Source: Eretmocerus hayati (taxonomy: Eukaryota; Arthropoda; Insecta; Hymenoptera; Aphelinidae). Taken from it: a stretch of DNA of 64,000 nt. Shown here one piece after another: positions 1 through 13,186 of the stretch. Numbering within the stretch: the first letter of the stretch is position 1; every line of letters starts with the position of its first letter. The stretch is from positions 161,559,685 to 161,623,684 of the forward strand of contig CM056741.1 in NCBI GenBank assembly GCA_029851415.1. The letters run 5' to 3'. The notes under the pieces are model-generated. The model was given only the letters and a program-made list of their open reading frames with translations, was not told where the DNA came from and made no database searches. The position numbers and the translations under genes were made by a program.

Positions 1-3000
1 AGTATGATAAGACTTTCGACAAGCGTCAATTGTATTTACAGCATTCCACTCGAAACAGATCTTCTGAATACATTTTATGATACACACTTCAAGATGAACA
101 ACCTCATCGCGACAGGGAATTCTCAACTCTCGAGTAACTTTGGATGGACATGCGTCGCAACATTAGATAAGCTAATGGAGGGCGGAGCTAAAACAAAAAG
201 TATATCCCCCAACAGCTTGGCAAACATGCGCGAATCGTATAGTATAGATACCTAAAAGGCAAAGTAGAAGAGCCGCAAATCCATTATTCATCGGGGAGAA
301 GTGCTCCCTCTTCTACTTCGGCGCGGTAAATCGAGAGAGGCGAGAGTATCAACTCGTGGATAAAACCGAGCGAATCGTTGTCGTTACCGAGTTGATCGTT
401 TGCTACTGGGTAAACACATCGAGCATAGACCAAGTACGAGAGTAAAGTCCTTATAGTCTATGGTCCGGCTAATTATGCGGGCCACGTCATGAATTAAAAG
501 CTAACAGAGTATAGGTTTAGAGGAGTCAGACATTTCTCTTCTTGTGAGCAAAAGGACTCTTTGCGGTTGCCCTCATCTGCAGTATTCCCGTTTTACAATT
601 GGCACTCTGCCAGACCGAGAGAGATCGTTATAACAGCTCGTGCGTAAACAATTCGAAGCTTGTATTCACTCGGATACATCCAAGCGCTATACGTCAGATC
701 GGATTCATCTTCTGTTTTAATATTTTTCGAGTAAAGATTAATTTTGCCGTTATATTCAAGACAGTTTTTTTTCAAAATATGAAAAGGTTTTTGAGGTTGG
801 CAAAAGTAACTCCGAGGACTCGGATTAATAAAGGTCTTTTCAAAACGGAAGTTTTCAGTTATTAGTTTGGCTCATTGGGAGCAAGAGAATCCTTCTAGCA
901 CAAGTTTTTTGATTCCAGTCATAGTCTGTGAGAAAATAGTATACGATACGCGTCTGCAGAACTTAAATTCCCGATTCTCGTGACAAATCCGTAAACAATT
1001 TATTATGACCCTCGCCTTCGCCTCGGACCAGAAAAAGGCCGTTGGAGGGCGAAATCAAATTTTTCTGGTAATGTATCCGCTCGTGGATCCGTAAACTACA
1101 AGTCAATCGTAGTCAGAGCAAATCAATGTCACCTTCGATAAGAGTTAAATAGAGTATTTTCACATTCAGTAGAAAATTCTCAACAGAATGATTATCAATA
1201 AGTCCATCCCTCCGGAAAATTATGATATATTCTCATCAAAGTCATGGAACGTTTCCCATCTCTTAGGTTACCGACCATGTTAAAAAATTAATTTTAGTCT
1301 TGCCCTAATCAAAGAAAGGTCCAAATCAAGAGAATCCAATGTGCACTAGTGGATGTGGTTTTCGGCTGTAAGACAGACGGACTGATTTCAAACCTCCGTG
1401 GACAAAAATGTGAATTTTTATAAATGTCATTCGGTGATTTCGGTGGTTTGAAATCAACCCAAAACTGTAGATCCCGCATAATTATCTCGAATAGAGATTC
1501 AGAATGTGTTGGTAGGAAAGAAAGAAGAAATGAAAAGAATACGCATGTACCACTTCTAGACACAGATTTTTCAGTCGATTATGATATCGTCACCACCTGA
1601 TGCAGAAAATAATGCAAAAATTTCACTTCACTCAAAAAGATCCTCACATAACTTGTCAATGAAAATGCAAACTTCAGAAAAATGATGTGCAATGCACTAT
1701 AAGTGCACATCAATGATATATGAGCAGCCGTCAATCCAGAAATTGATCGACTGAAAAAAATCTTGAATCACTCCAGCCTCTGTGACATTTATCGCTCCCT
1801 CATTCCCATATCATACATACGTATACAAAAGCCATCATCGTCAACTGTTCTCAAATTTAAAGTGTATCAGGTGCAAACTCGCATACTGGTATCTTCCGAA
1901 CGAATGAATAAAGCGCAACCTCTGTGCATCGATAATTATTATGATAGTCGCGAAGTACTTGTCACAACTCTGATGATGATACACTCGATGGATGCGGGAA
2001 GAGAGTCAGGCAAGCCTTATAACATCGTGTGAGCGAATTGCAATACTTTGGTGTCTCGACGAGGTTGCAGAGCTTGCAGACACGAGTGCGAGACTCATCC
2101 GCTAATTAACGCTTGACTGCGGTGCTACCGGTGCAGCAGAAGATCAGGTTGCACTATACATATACTTAGTATATGTGATACATGTATGTGACACAGTGTG
2201 TCCTCCAGACCAGAAATTGTGCTCTCGTCTATAACACATGATTTGCGAGTCTGACACAGAATTTTACAAGCTGATTTAAATCAATGCCTCTGAAAGCAAA
2301 ATATGGACTAATCACGACCATTAAAGTCGCTTGGACTAATTTAGAACTGTCAAAGAATTTATATGATATTTGGGCGCTACTTTAGACTGGTATCGATCAT
2401 TCTTTCCAAAAGAATGTAAAATCTCTTACTATTTGGTCCAAAGTTTCCGAAAAATTATTCCGAATCAAGATTTCAATTAATACGTTCGCTGCGACGCTAT
2501 TTTTTCGTGATTTTATTCCGGTTTTGGACTGGATCATCATACAATTGGGTAGAAATGCCCATATGGAGCGATATTTCTTTTCAAATCATTGTTAACTCCC
2601 TTGGTGAAGTAAATTACCTCGATAGATTTCCTGGAGAAAATTTTCCGAGCAAGTCTGAGTCGTCAAAGATTGAAAAATAAAAAATTGCGGGTTCCACCGG
2701 CGGGACCCGTCCCAGCAAAAATGTTGAAAAAAGAACAGGACAGATTTGCCCGATAGAACATGAATCGTTTCTTTGGTATAGGATTTGATCGTTATTACAG
2801 AATCTCGATCGTACGAATACACCTTGAGAAAAGACTGTCGTGGCAGTCGGCGAGACTGTAGCGGCATACCAGTAGGATATCAGCAAATGATGCAGTACAT
2901 ATCATTGATCAATAATCCAAAGCTCAAGACGAATTGACAATAAGTACGAACTTGTATCTGAGATAAATTGTCGTTTAGCTCGAATTATCAAAGTACCGAA

Positions 3001-4054
3001 GTCAAGTGGAAATGACTTGATTCCATAGTGACTGCTTGATCCACTAATTGAGCAAATTTTCTATTACACTTCACCTAAAGATCAATAACCGTATAGAATT
3101 CACTCGAAGAGTCGTAGATATGTCTGATTTTATTTTCAATAGATGAAAATTGTATCCTCAGCAAAAGGGTAATATATTCGACTTTAATGCGCTGGTTTCC
3201 GTGAACGATCATTCTGGAAATTGCTGTTGTGGCGCAATTTTTTCCAAAATGCGAGGTTCCAAAATGGACCTACTTTACATTAAATTCACATCATATACCT
3301 ATAAGAATGTACCCTAAAACAATTACCAAACCTTTCTACGACTGTTATTAGAATTAAATTTGAAGTAGGCCAAGATTATAGGTTATTACATCTAGAATTC
3401 CACCGTGAACGATTTTGCCTGAGACACGATATTATGCAGGATAGAAAAATTTCTGTAATTAGCCAACCAACGGAGAAAGAAGAAGAGGATAATTGAAGCA
3501 ACATGTTTTGGGGCAAAGCAAGCGAAAGGAGAGCAAAAATGTACGATAATGCAGCTATAGAAGGGCAAAAATGAGTTGTGCATGATACAGTTCAAGAGAG
3601 CTGGAAGTAGAGACACTGAAAAGTGTGCAATTGCACCCTTGAACCATGTCTACTTTTTCGAGTCGAATAATCATCCACCTCAACGCAACGTAGTAATGCA
3701 GAAACCTTTTGGGGCACATGAATGTAGATATCACTTGCAACGTCGTCGCAGTATTTCATGTGACTTCAAATATATTTTTTTGAATGCGAGGCTATAACCT
3801 GTCCCTGATTTTCGTTTTATCATAATTTCATGTTAAGTGTGGATTCGATTCCATCGAATTCTAGTCAGTTCAAACTATCAAGCTGTTGATTGCAAATAAA
3901 TTCTTGAGATAGGTCATTTTTTCAAAGAATACAGTTCATATTGTGTCACCCGCAATATTTTATTCTCAACATTCAGCCCAACGTCATCTTATAACTAGTC
4001 TTGAATGATGTACTGTTAGACCATATAAGCAAAATCGCTGGAAAATTATTTTTA
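1..4054. other. Intergenic, no gene supported
   Basis: Only short frames (under about 90 codons) with stops in all frames between them and no recognisable domains. Minor items: a small palindrome at 1684-1711 and a possible module fragment at 1008-1070. Otherwise I see nothing. Confidence 0.6.
1008..1070. repeat. Possible degenerate fragment of the dispersed module
   Basis: GACCCTCGCCTTCGCCTCGG and the following GGAGGGCGAAAT loosely match the middle of the module. The module ends are not recognisable, so this is tentative. Confidence 0.25.
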
Positions 4055-4899
4055 TGGAATTTTTTGCGGGATCTTTCCGGAAGACCCAACTGAATCCAAA
4101 AATTCTATATTTCCAAACGAAATTCGAATACGAAATTGTTATTGAAATTGTTTGATCAAATTTTCAATATCATTCATTTTGTTGGCTTTTAAATGGAAAA
4201 TCTTTCTTGTCATTTCCCTCTAAAAGCATCGTTTCCGAGCTATGAGCGTTCCGAAGTTGGAAAAAACACGAATTTTGCGATTCTCAACGCTGAATAAAAG
4301 CAACAAAAATCGAAAAATGCACGCGTTCAGTGGCGAGCCCCGTTCTCTAGGATGTCCTGTATGAGATGCAAAAGCATCAATCGATGTTTCCGGGGTAGAA
4401 CCTGTTTTTAGGAGATTTTCAATGCACTCTTTCTATAGTTGCAACAGTATAACTATATAGATTTGCGATCAATACGAACTCCATTGGGAAGTGTGCATTG
4501 AAAACCTTCGAAAAATAGAAAGTTCTGCCCCGGAAACATGGATTGTTGCTACTGGATCTTATACAAGATATGCTAGAGAAGCGATATTGCCACTGGAAAC
4601 ATGGATTTTTCAATTCGTTGTCACTTAGATTTGACCTTGATTATTGCCGAATCCGTTTGTTTTCATCTTCAAAATGCTCATGGCTCGAACACGATGGTTT
4701 TGAGAGAATAATGACTGGAGAGAATCTCTGTGGAGAATGCACCAAATAACCTCGAAAAATTGCTTCCGATCCGGGAAGAATGATATTGACCATTTGTTTG
4801 AGCAATTTCAATTTAAACAATTTTGCATTCAGTTTTAGTCTAGAAACAAGATTTTTGGATTAAGATGGGTCTTCCGGAGGAGATCCCGCAAGATCTCCA
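4055..4899. mobile_element. Degenerate inverted-repeat element with a second inverted repeat nested inside
   Basis: The outer ends carry TTTGCGGGATCT..TCCGGAAGACCCA on the left and its complement on the right (about 4055-4110 and 4850-4899). Inside, a second pair (about 4375-4432 and 4490-4552) shares the CCCCGGAAACAT / ATGTTTCCGGGG and GTGCATTGAAAA words around a short centre. A TA precedes the left end; the right flank is not TA. No coding sequence is recognised (frames at 4419-4613 and 4543-4749 are arm translations). Confidence 0.65.
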
Positions 4900-6170
4900 T
4901 CAAAACATTTCTTCCAACGAACCCGGTCATTCCGCCTAATCTATGTAAAATTTAGAGATACAGCTGAATCTTGGTACGAACTTCTGTCGATGATCAGCAT
5001 TACCATGCCAGAATTGTATTATTTCAATACTTGAAAGGAAATGTGTGAGTCCAGTTGGATGATCTGCTTGCAGTATAAACTTGCGAGATTATATGAGATA
5101 CAGAAGCAACAATATTTCCATTTTGCATGTTCATGAAGTAGTATGTTTTTGACTAAAATATACACAAGGAAAATTCACTCGGGGTTATGCAAAATTCTCT
5201 TGCTCTTTTGTGCAACTCACGTGGACACGAGTGACAAGGCTAAGTTCGACGACTACTCGAGACGCTGGTATGTATATTTCGTTGTAATAGCATTTCCGAA
5301 CGTTCGGACCGATTCAAGGCCAAGCTACTCGAGAGTGACGAATTTTGCGTCTGTCTGACCTCCAAAGGAGCATGCTGGATGGCGAAAAAGGATTCAAAAG
5401 AAGGAAGCAGTTCTCGCAGACGAGACGCTTGCAAAAAATATTCGAACTCAAAATTTATGATCGATAGTGGACCTAGTCCACCTGTCATATGTGCACAGTG
5501 AGAATGCAAAAAATTCTTGCACGATGAACGGAATAAGAAGTATATATGATCGAAAGGATGGGTCGGCATCTTCTGTGGAGGGCTTTTAGATCATATATTT
5601 TCTTTGAATTTTCGGAGCGAATCGATGATAAAGTGAATTAGTTGTTGCAACGAATATTCTATGTATGATCAAATGTATAATAGTATAATTCTATCAGCGA
5701 AGTGTCGATGAGCTTACAACATTATGTGGCTCGCGCCTTGAAGTGAACTTGACATGAGCTCTTCATTAAAAACAACGCGATTTGAACTTGAATTTTTGAA
5801 ATGATATTGAAAATAAGTGTGACAAGGCAATCACAACAGAATTACTAAGTATGTACCCATGAGTCTCCACTCAAAACATGTTTTGACTGGATGGAGTGTG
5901 TTGACTTAAGAAATGGATACCACTTGAATCTGGTTTGGTGTTATCATTTTTTGGCTCAACAAAATTAAGTGTTCTATGAATGATTTCTATAATCAAAATA
6001 TCATTGCAGTTGGAAAAAATTTGAGAAACTTTGGAACGGTTCGATCTTACTTAACAAGCACATATCAAAGACGCGGACCAAATTTTTGTTAAGATAGAAT
6101 AGAATTGAGTATTCTTCTATTCGTCCTTGGGCAAAAAATTTCAATCATTTATACAATGCATGTATACATG
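4900..6170. other. Intergenic, no gene supported
   Basis: AT-rich. The 109-codon minus frame at 5240-5569 has no recognisable domain and no splice or promoter context that I can support. Confidence 0.6.
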
Positions 6171-6600
6171 TCGGGCACGATGGGATGGGATGGAATCGGA
6201 TGCTTGGGTTAGGTTGGGCTGGGATGAGATGGGATTAGATGGGATGGGATCGAATGGGATAGGATGGAACGGGATGGAACGGTATGGGATGTTTTGGATT
6301 GACTAGGGTGGGTTGGGTTAGGTTAGGTTGGGATGGGGTTGGATGAGCTAGGATGGGCTTGGCTGGTTAGAGATGGTCTCGGGCACGATGAGATGGTTGG
6401 GTTTGGTTGGGTTGGGAAGAGGTGGGATAAAATGGGAAGGGATGGAATGGAACGGTTGGTCTGAGTTGGGTTGGGTCAGGTTTGAGTTGGGCTGGGTTGG
6501 GTTGGATTTCGAGTTATAAACTGTATAAGTGGTGGTCATGGGTTGGGTTGGGTTGGGCCGGATTTCGGGTGAGACTGTGGTGCCAAAGGTTGGAATGGGT
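6171..6600. repeat. G-rich degenerate pentamer/decamer array with telomere-like words
   Basis: Words are GGGAT and GGATG in the left part, and TTGGG with TTAGG in the middle and right (for example GGTTAGGTTAGGTTGGG near 6315). The phrase TCGGGCACGATG occurs at both 6171 and 6378, and GGATTTCG(A/G)G(T) occurs twice near the right end, showing higher-order structure. TTAGG is the standard insect telomere repeat; this block is too degenerate to call telomeric. The reading frame at 6348-6539 is the repeat. Confidence 0.85.
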
Positions 6601-6715
6601 TATGAGTTATTGAAAGAGCAGACGATATACAGGTAGATGACTGCCATGCGTTCCCGCGTAACGGTTCACATTGTGCGCATCCAGCTCGGATTTTCCCCTG
6701 CTACAAGGTCGGAAC

Positions 6716-6777
6716 TGAGCATGAGATTCTGTAGGTGGAACCCTGAACAAGGTTCCACCTTCAAAATCTCATGCACA
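6716..6777. repeat. Short imperfect hairpin
   Basis: Arms of about 30 bases (GCATGAGAT..G.AGGTGGAACC and its complement) with almost no loop and four or five mismatches. Could be a MITE stump or a small structured RNA. Not a microRNA I recognise. Confidence 0.55.
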
Positions 6778-7520
6778 TAAGCACAGAGAAATCTGTTGGT
6801 AAGATGTTCAAGGTTGGACACCATAGCTGCAGATATTTCACATTTTGGAAAGACTATGATGGAAGAAAATAGCTTTTGTATCGCCACCTATTGCTCAAAA
6901 TAATATGTAAGTCAAATATCTTGTTCTATTCAAAATTCATTGTTATTGAGCCCAGCCAGACCGCCAGACCTCGAAAAAAACTGGAGCTTTCGAATATACC
7001 AGAAAATGATCTTCGTTTTCTGAAGCATATTTTCCCAAAAGCCGCTCGCTTTTGAATAGATTTCAGAGTTCAAGCTTCTCCCCTAGGTTTGCCAATCATA
7101 TATGATTATTTCTCTTTCAGAGTGAGAAGATGATGCTACAAAATTTCAGTTTCCAGGTATCTCTAGAATTAAAAGACCCTGGGAATAAGTCGAGGTCAAA
7201 TTTTCATTTAGGATCATCAACCCAACCTCTAGGATGACTGCAGCAAAGTAACTCGCCGTCTAACAATGTTTTCTTCGTGATGTCAGTGTACAAGCACCCG
7301 TAATCGCTACTGAAAATTCAACCGGAACCACATATTGTCGTTATAAAAAAGATTCTCTCTTCTAATATGTCGAATGCCTGTACCACGTATGGGTGTATGC
7401 CATCATCGGGCAACGAGAAGGCGCGAAATACAGGATAAATTTATAATCCCAGGGTGGGTGTGAGAGATAATCCGACGGTACAATACATGTGAGCATAGAA
7501 AGAGATAGAAATATTTCTGT

Positions 7521-7880
7521 GTGTCTGTGTTCAGCCTATATGTGTATTCCACATTGGCAATAAAGCGCGGTGAGCTTGGTCGGTTAGAGCATCAGAGAGA
7601 GAGAGGCAGAAGTTATGACTATGGCTGGACATGGCGCAGAGAGGAGTGCGAGAGAAGAGCCCAGAAGCTACGGTGGCGGTCGAAAAGGGGTTTATATATG
7701 CGGTGGACGGTATCATACACCCACCATAACGCTGCCCGTCGTGTGATTTACTGCTGCCACTGCCCCGCCCAAGAATGGCACGCTTTTGCGCAAGATTTTT
7801 CGAAAAAATCGCGCTCTGATGCGTAAATTTTAGCACTGCTCATATCTGCTACCGCGCCACGGCCTCCGGGCGCCACGTGC
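7521..7880 (+). promoter_or_regulatory. CpG-rich island with TATA-like and GAGA-like strings
   Basis: Noticeably richer in G, C and CpG than its surroundings. It has a GAGAGAGAG run (7594-7603) and TTTATATATG (7691-7700) about 90 bases downstream. The open frames on both strands here show no family similarity. It could be a promoter of a non-coding transcript or an enhancer. Confidence 0.2.
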
Positions 7881-10800
7881 GATATCGTTTCGAGTATACT
7901 ACATAGATTTTTTTTTTTTGAGCTAGAATGAGAGGATACTAGAATCAGGAGCTGTTTTATACCTGACTCTGATGCCCTGGCATTTTGCTCAGTCAGATTC
8001 AGAAGCAGTGCAGAATATACGTGTATAGGATGTGTGGAATGTCGGACTGTCTTGAATGTATTTGCACGGAAGCTTGGAATATTTGATCTCAAATATGTAG
8101 CGATGACACCTCAGCTGATACAGTTTTTTTTCGGGCAGTTTCAATTCTAATTGAGGTTAACATGCACTGAGATTTTTATTATTGAGTGAACTGAATATAG
8201 CTCTATGTTTCATTAGAGCTTATGTAGATCCAAACTAATGAGGAATTCATATTATAAGTTCCTGCAAACGATGAGACAGATCCATGCTATCGAGACAAAA
8301 ATCAATCCCAGAATTTCATGTTAGTAATGATGCAATGCTGCGGTCTTACTATGATCATCGAATGATCATCGTGATGATCATTTTTTAATTTGTGTGTATG
8401 AAATTTCTGACTCGCTCTAACCTCACGCAAAATAAGATCTCACCCTCTTGTAGGGTAATAATTACTGACAAACTTTTGCACTTATGAATATTTCATGAAT
8501 TTTGACGAGTGTCAAAAGATGAAAATAGATTATATACAAACAGTAGAACGAGATACGGTACACGATGTTCATTGTTGGAGAATTATTTTACAACTTTTCT
8601 CAGCTGGAAAATGAGAAATCACCCATTCAATAAGCAACGCGGAACTCAATCATGGCGAGCAGAGAAATGGGATATTTCACAGGAAGCCGAGGATGTAATC
8701 AATTTTCTGATGCCTTCAGTATGTGAACAAGAAATAAAAAGTTGTCTCTTTCGTGTAAGTGAAAATAACTTGAATGAAATATAGTTAATAGATTTGTCAA
8801 TAAATAAATACCGTGGACACATCGTCAATTTTTCAGCAAAACCTTGATGAAATTTTTGCACGACGCACTTACCCGTCAATCCAGCGATCGATTGTTTTAT
8901 GCTTGCTGACGTTTTTCTACACACACATTCTTTGTTCATACTTCATCGAAACGGGCGTATTTTCTTGGTTGTGCGGCGTTCCACAGACTTTGATATGTTT
9001 TTTGTAAATTGCGTAATTCAATCAAGAGCGTTGAACGGCGTATATTTAAAGACTCATGCTTGATAAAGGATAAAAAAGTTTCAAAAAAAGTACCTGCACT
9101 TTTACGTGTCAAATACATACTGAGGTCAGTGAGATATTGCTTGATCAAGCTTGTAGGCACAAATTCATCATCTGAAGTACTTGTCTCGATGTACTCACAT
9201 GAAACTGTAATGCTCGATATCTTCATAAATTTCCATTCAATTTTGAAAAATTTAGAAATATCTGAGCTCAATTAATTATATCTTGTAGAAATCAAACTCT
9301 AACTACCTTTTATACTAAACATTTCAAAATTTTGTCAACTGAGCAGTGTTGGAAAATTTTCTTACAAGATGCTACTTGGTAGGCAAGTCTTGGTCGCCAC
9401 AGGGGTTAGCTATTTTATATTCTAAGGAGCTAATTGAGCTCAAAAACAACACCATTACAGTCGTATGGAAATTTATCTTCTCAGTCCCATTTCTTTTGTA
9501 TTCATATTCTGGATTGATATCTTGTGGATATTTATTAGTCCAAAGTACATCAAATTTCTCTCCGAGTTTCCCCTACGGACAACCAAAACTCGTGCAGTAG
9601 ATTCATAACCACCAAACTGCAGTTTTCACCATCTATCATAATGTCCAAAACTGGGTTGGTTCCAGAAAAATTCATGAATTAGAGAAAAAATACACGGTCG
9701 AAAGAGATCAGAGAACCCTACTCCACAAAAAACCTGTGTAAGATCGATAACGAAAACGAGCTCATCGTGGTGCAGTGACAACAGAAAGAGCATCACGAAA
9801 ACGAGCCTCTAGTCGACAGAAAATAGTACGATAAAATCAACGATGCATGTATTCACCACGCCCATTCACAATGCATGTCATTTGGTAGAGGTAACAAATT
9901 TCCGAAAACATCGCACCTAACGTATTTGAGACGTGTTTTCTATAGAGAAAACGTGAGACTATAGTATACAGGTGCGAAAAGCACCGACTCGTCTATACAT
10001 GTGAGCTTATATCATTTAGCCTTGCCCTAATTTTTCATTCGTTTCCCCTCCAAATAGACGACAATGTCTCTGAAGCAGGAGAGCCGGAAAATCGATTGGG
10101 TGCGAGATCTCTACGATTGCACGAGGGAGAAGAGAAAGTTGGAAGGTGCATATCATCTATAGTTCTCATTCAGGTGTTTCTGGGGGGGGGGGGGTTTCTC
10201 GTTTCTCTTGCGTATTTGGAGTTAGTGTTTCGTGAACGATTTTTTTGGTTTTTCCCCCGACAGACGAGTGCTTGATGCATTTTCTGACGATATGAGGATG
10301 ACTAATATTCAATTCACCTGACTTAGAGTCGTACATATTAGTCCATCTCGTAAGTTGGGGAACCTGCAAACTTTGTCAACGTTAGTTTGAGTCAATCTAG
10401 AATAGAAGTGTGTTTGATCTTTATCGAAGGAAATCTAACACCATATGTGTTCGAAAAGCATCAATTATCATCATTCTGATCATCAAGGGAAATCAACTTT
10501 GCCCTACAGAAGTGATTCACGCTTCCAAAAATGAACGAAAGTACATATATGTGACATAGTTTATGGTTGATTATCGAGTTATTTTGAGAAAAGAAAAAAA
10601 TCTGGGAAGAAACTCTTTGCAAGATGTATCAATAGGAAAATATACCAATGTTTGACATTTTTCGATGCCCAATGATGAAGATCTTCTATGGCTCAGTTTC
10701 CTTGGAATTTGAAAGTACTCACTACGAATGCAAGAAGTCACATCATAGTATTGAAAATTAGAGTCCTATCTAAGCTCTTTTCTCCCAAAAGATAACGATG

Positions 10801-13186
10801 CATAGTCCATCAATCACTCTAATTGATCGTTAGAGTTCCCAACGGATTAGAAAACGAAGATATAATCTGGCAAAATCAATAAACGTCGAGTTATAAACGT
10901 ATTTGTGAGCAGAACCTGCTCCAGCTGATGAAAAAAATGCGACAAAAAACCGGAAAGCGGTATAAATACACGTGCGGTCGCAACAAACTCTCGCGAGGCA
11001 TCAGAATGCATTTAATTCTCGATGCAACGCCTACGCCCAATTCACATACATGAATTCATTTATCCTGGATATATCTACAAAAGCATTGACATTAGTCGGC
11101 ATCTCTGATACTTGGATTGAATTGATTCAACTTTACTAAGCTTGAAGTTATAGTAAGAATAGGCGGGAGGATGTAAGCATATGGATTTTGAGCTCAGGAA
11201 ACTACCTCGCCAATGACCATTTCTAATATAATACTTCAACATTAAAAAATCAGTAGGAGGAGATTTTTCTGAGATGCCCCTAAAGTATATAATTGCATGG
11301 ACAACTTGGACAATACATGGTTTTTGACCATATTCAAGTCGTTGTCGTTGCCCCAAACTATTTCTGATGACTTGACGTTACACCCGTATTCTTTTGGTCC
11401 TGAATCGTCCGGGTATACACATAGATCTTATACTCAATTGTAATATCATAAAATAGATATTGTGAACTAGAATGGATTTCATTAAATTGTGGAAATGCGA
11501 GTTGAACAGTCGCATTTCTTCAAGAGTATTTGAAGAGCGAAGTGACACTTTGTAGAAGTGACATCAGAAATTTCATTCAAGTATTATGCTCTGACGTGTA
11601 ATCATCATTTCTGCGTGTTTGGATCATTACATCTCTTGTTAAATCAAGTTACGATGTTTGGATTAATATCTGAGACAGAAGTTCATGACAAGAGCAGTTA
11701 TAAAATTCAAACGGCGTACCGTTGAAAAATTCTGGTGGGTTGTTGCCACAGCTTGATGATGATTTACCTAGCCATTTACGATCTATAAAGTTGCTTGACG
11801 ATCAAATTTTCTCATTATTCGATTATTTAATCACTGTTGAATTTGTTTCTATGCAACGCATAAAAATTTCAACATACAAATTCTAATAGGCGTATAACAT
11901 CAGCCTGCGACTCAAAACTGAGATCAGTTCTCATCTGTCTTCTGACCAAAATCAGATCTGACGAAAGTATACTCAACTAAAAGTTCATTGTTTTTTTCCT
12001 TACTTGAAAATCATTACCCTTAATCGCTAGCAAGAGCTTCATGATGTTTCAACTTTTCATCGAGAATCATAAATTCTGATCTTGTATTTCTAAATTCATA
12101 CTCTGTACAATCCTGATCTTTGAAATCTAAACGTTCCTACGGAAAATTCTAGAAAAAATGAAGTACTTTGCACTATTTGAAGTATTTGTCTCGGAAGCCA
12201 AAGCAAAGAGAAAACGTGCAACTCGTTCTCCAAGCTCTTTTGCGGCCATATATATGTATACACCGAGATGAGTTTTGCGAGAAACCCTATGCCACACGTT
12301 CGCGAACTATAAAAACTGCGCAAACGTCATAAAAGCAAAGTCGCGGGCGCGTTAAAGCGCGAGATGAAAGGCAAATGTTTGGATTTTTAGACGACGAACG
12401 TCGACTTCAAAGTAAGCTCTTCGGGCACTCCGTGGCTGCGTTAATTAATTACAAAAAGTAGTCAAGAGAGAGAGAGATGGCAAGAGATGGCAAGAAGGAC
12501 AGCCTAAGAGCAACATTCTGCACGTTCAAATACAAAAAAAAAAGAGATGAGCGGACAGGAGTGCGACTACCTAGGCGGTATATGGGTGCAAAATATGCAT
12601 ATAAGCCTCGTCGAGCATCCGTCCTTCAGCTTCTGGTCATCTCTCGCTACTTTTTATCACGTAGGTGGCTCGTGTCTCTTTTTCCGCTTTTGATTTTTTC
12701 TCTCATCCACACGACCAAATGACGAGTGTGAATTCGCACCTCAAGTTGTACTCTCTGGATGAAATTTGAGCCAGAAATTTGCAGCTCTTTTCGGGGACCT
12801 CCACAACTACTCGTGTATAATATGATTATTATCAACTTTTTTCAGCACTACCAGCTACATGGCTAGGGGATTGAGAACTATACTTCATGTTCTTTCATTT
12901 TATTGAAATACTTTTGATTTCTCTTCCATCAACGATTCTCAACTTCTTTTTGGAACAATTACTTTGCAGGACCTATAGAATTAGATAGGTTCCGACCCGT
13001 CTAACCTATCAAAACATAGCTTTTATTTCACTCGGTTCCATTTTCATTTCTTTTTTCAGTTGTTTTTCTGTGCCTGAACGAAATTGGTGTGATTGGAAAG
13101 AATCATATCAAACGAAAGCTTTGCAAGAAAGAATCTGTACTAGAATGACAGTTCTGGATTAATTATTTTTGAGCGTTACATCTACA
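7881..13186. other. Intergenic, no gene supported; several unrecognised short frames
   Basis: Frames at 8509-8784 (+), 8936-9271 (-) and 9009-9275 (+) are the longest, and none resembles a known family. A CpG-rich patch at 12290-12380 and a small hairpin at 11491-11519 are the only other visible structures. Confidence 0.55.
10182..10194. repeat. Poly-G run (13 bases)
   Basis: Thirteen G in a row in otherwise AT-rich sequence. No associated repeat structure seen. Confidence 0.9.
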
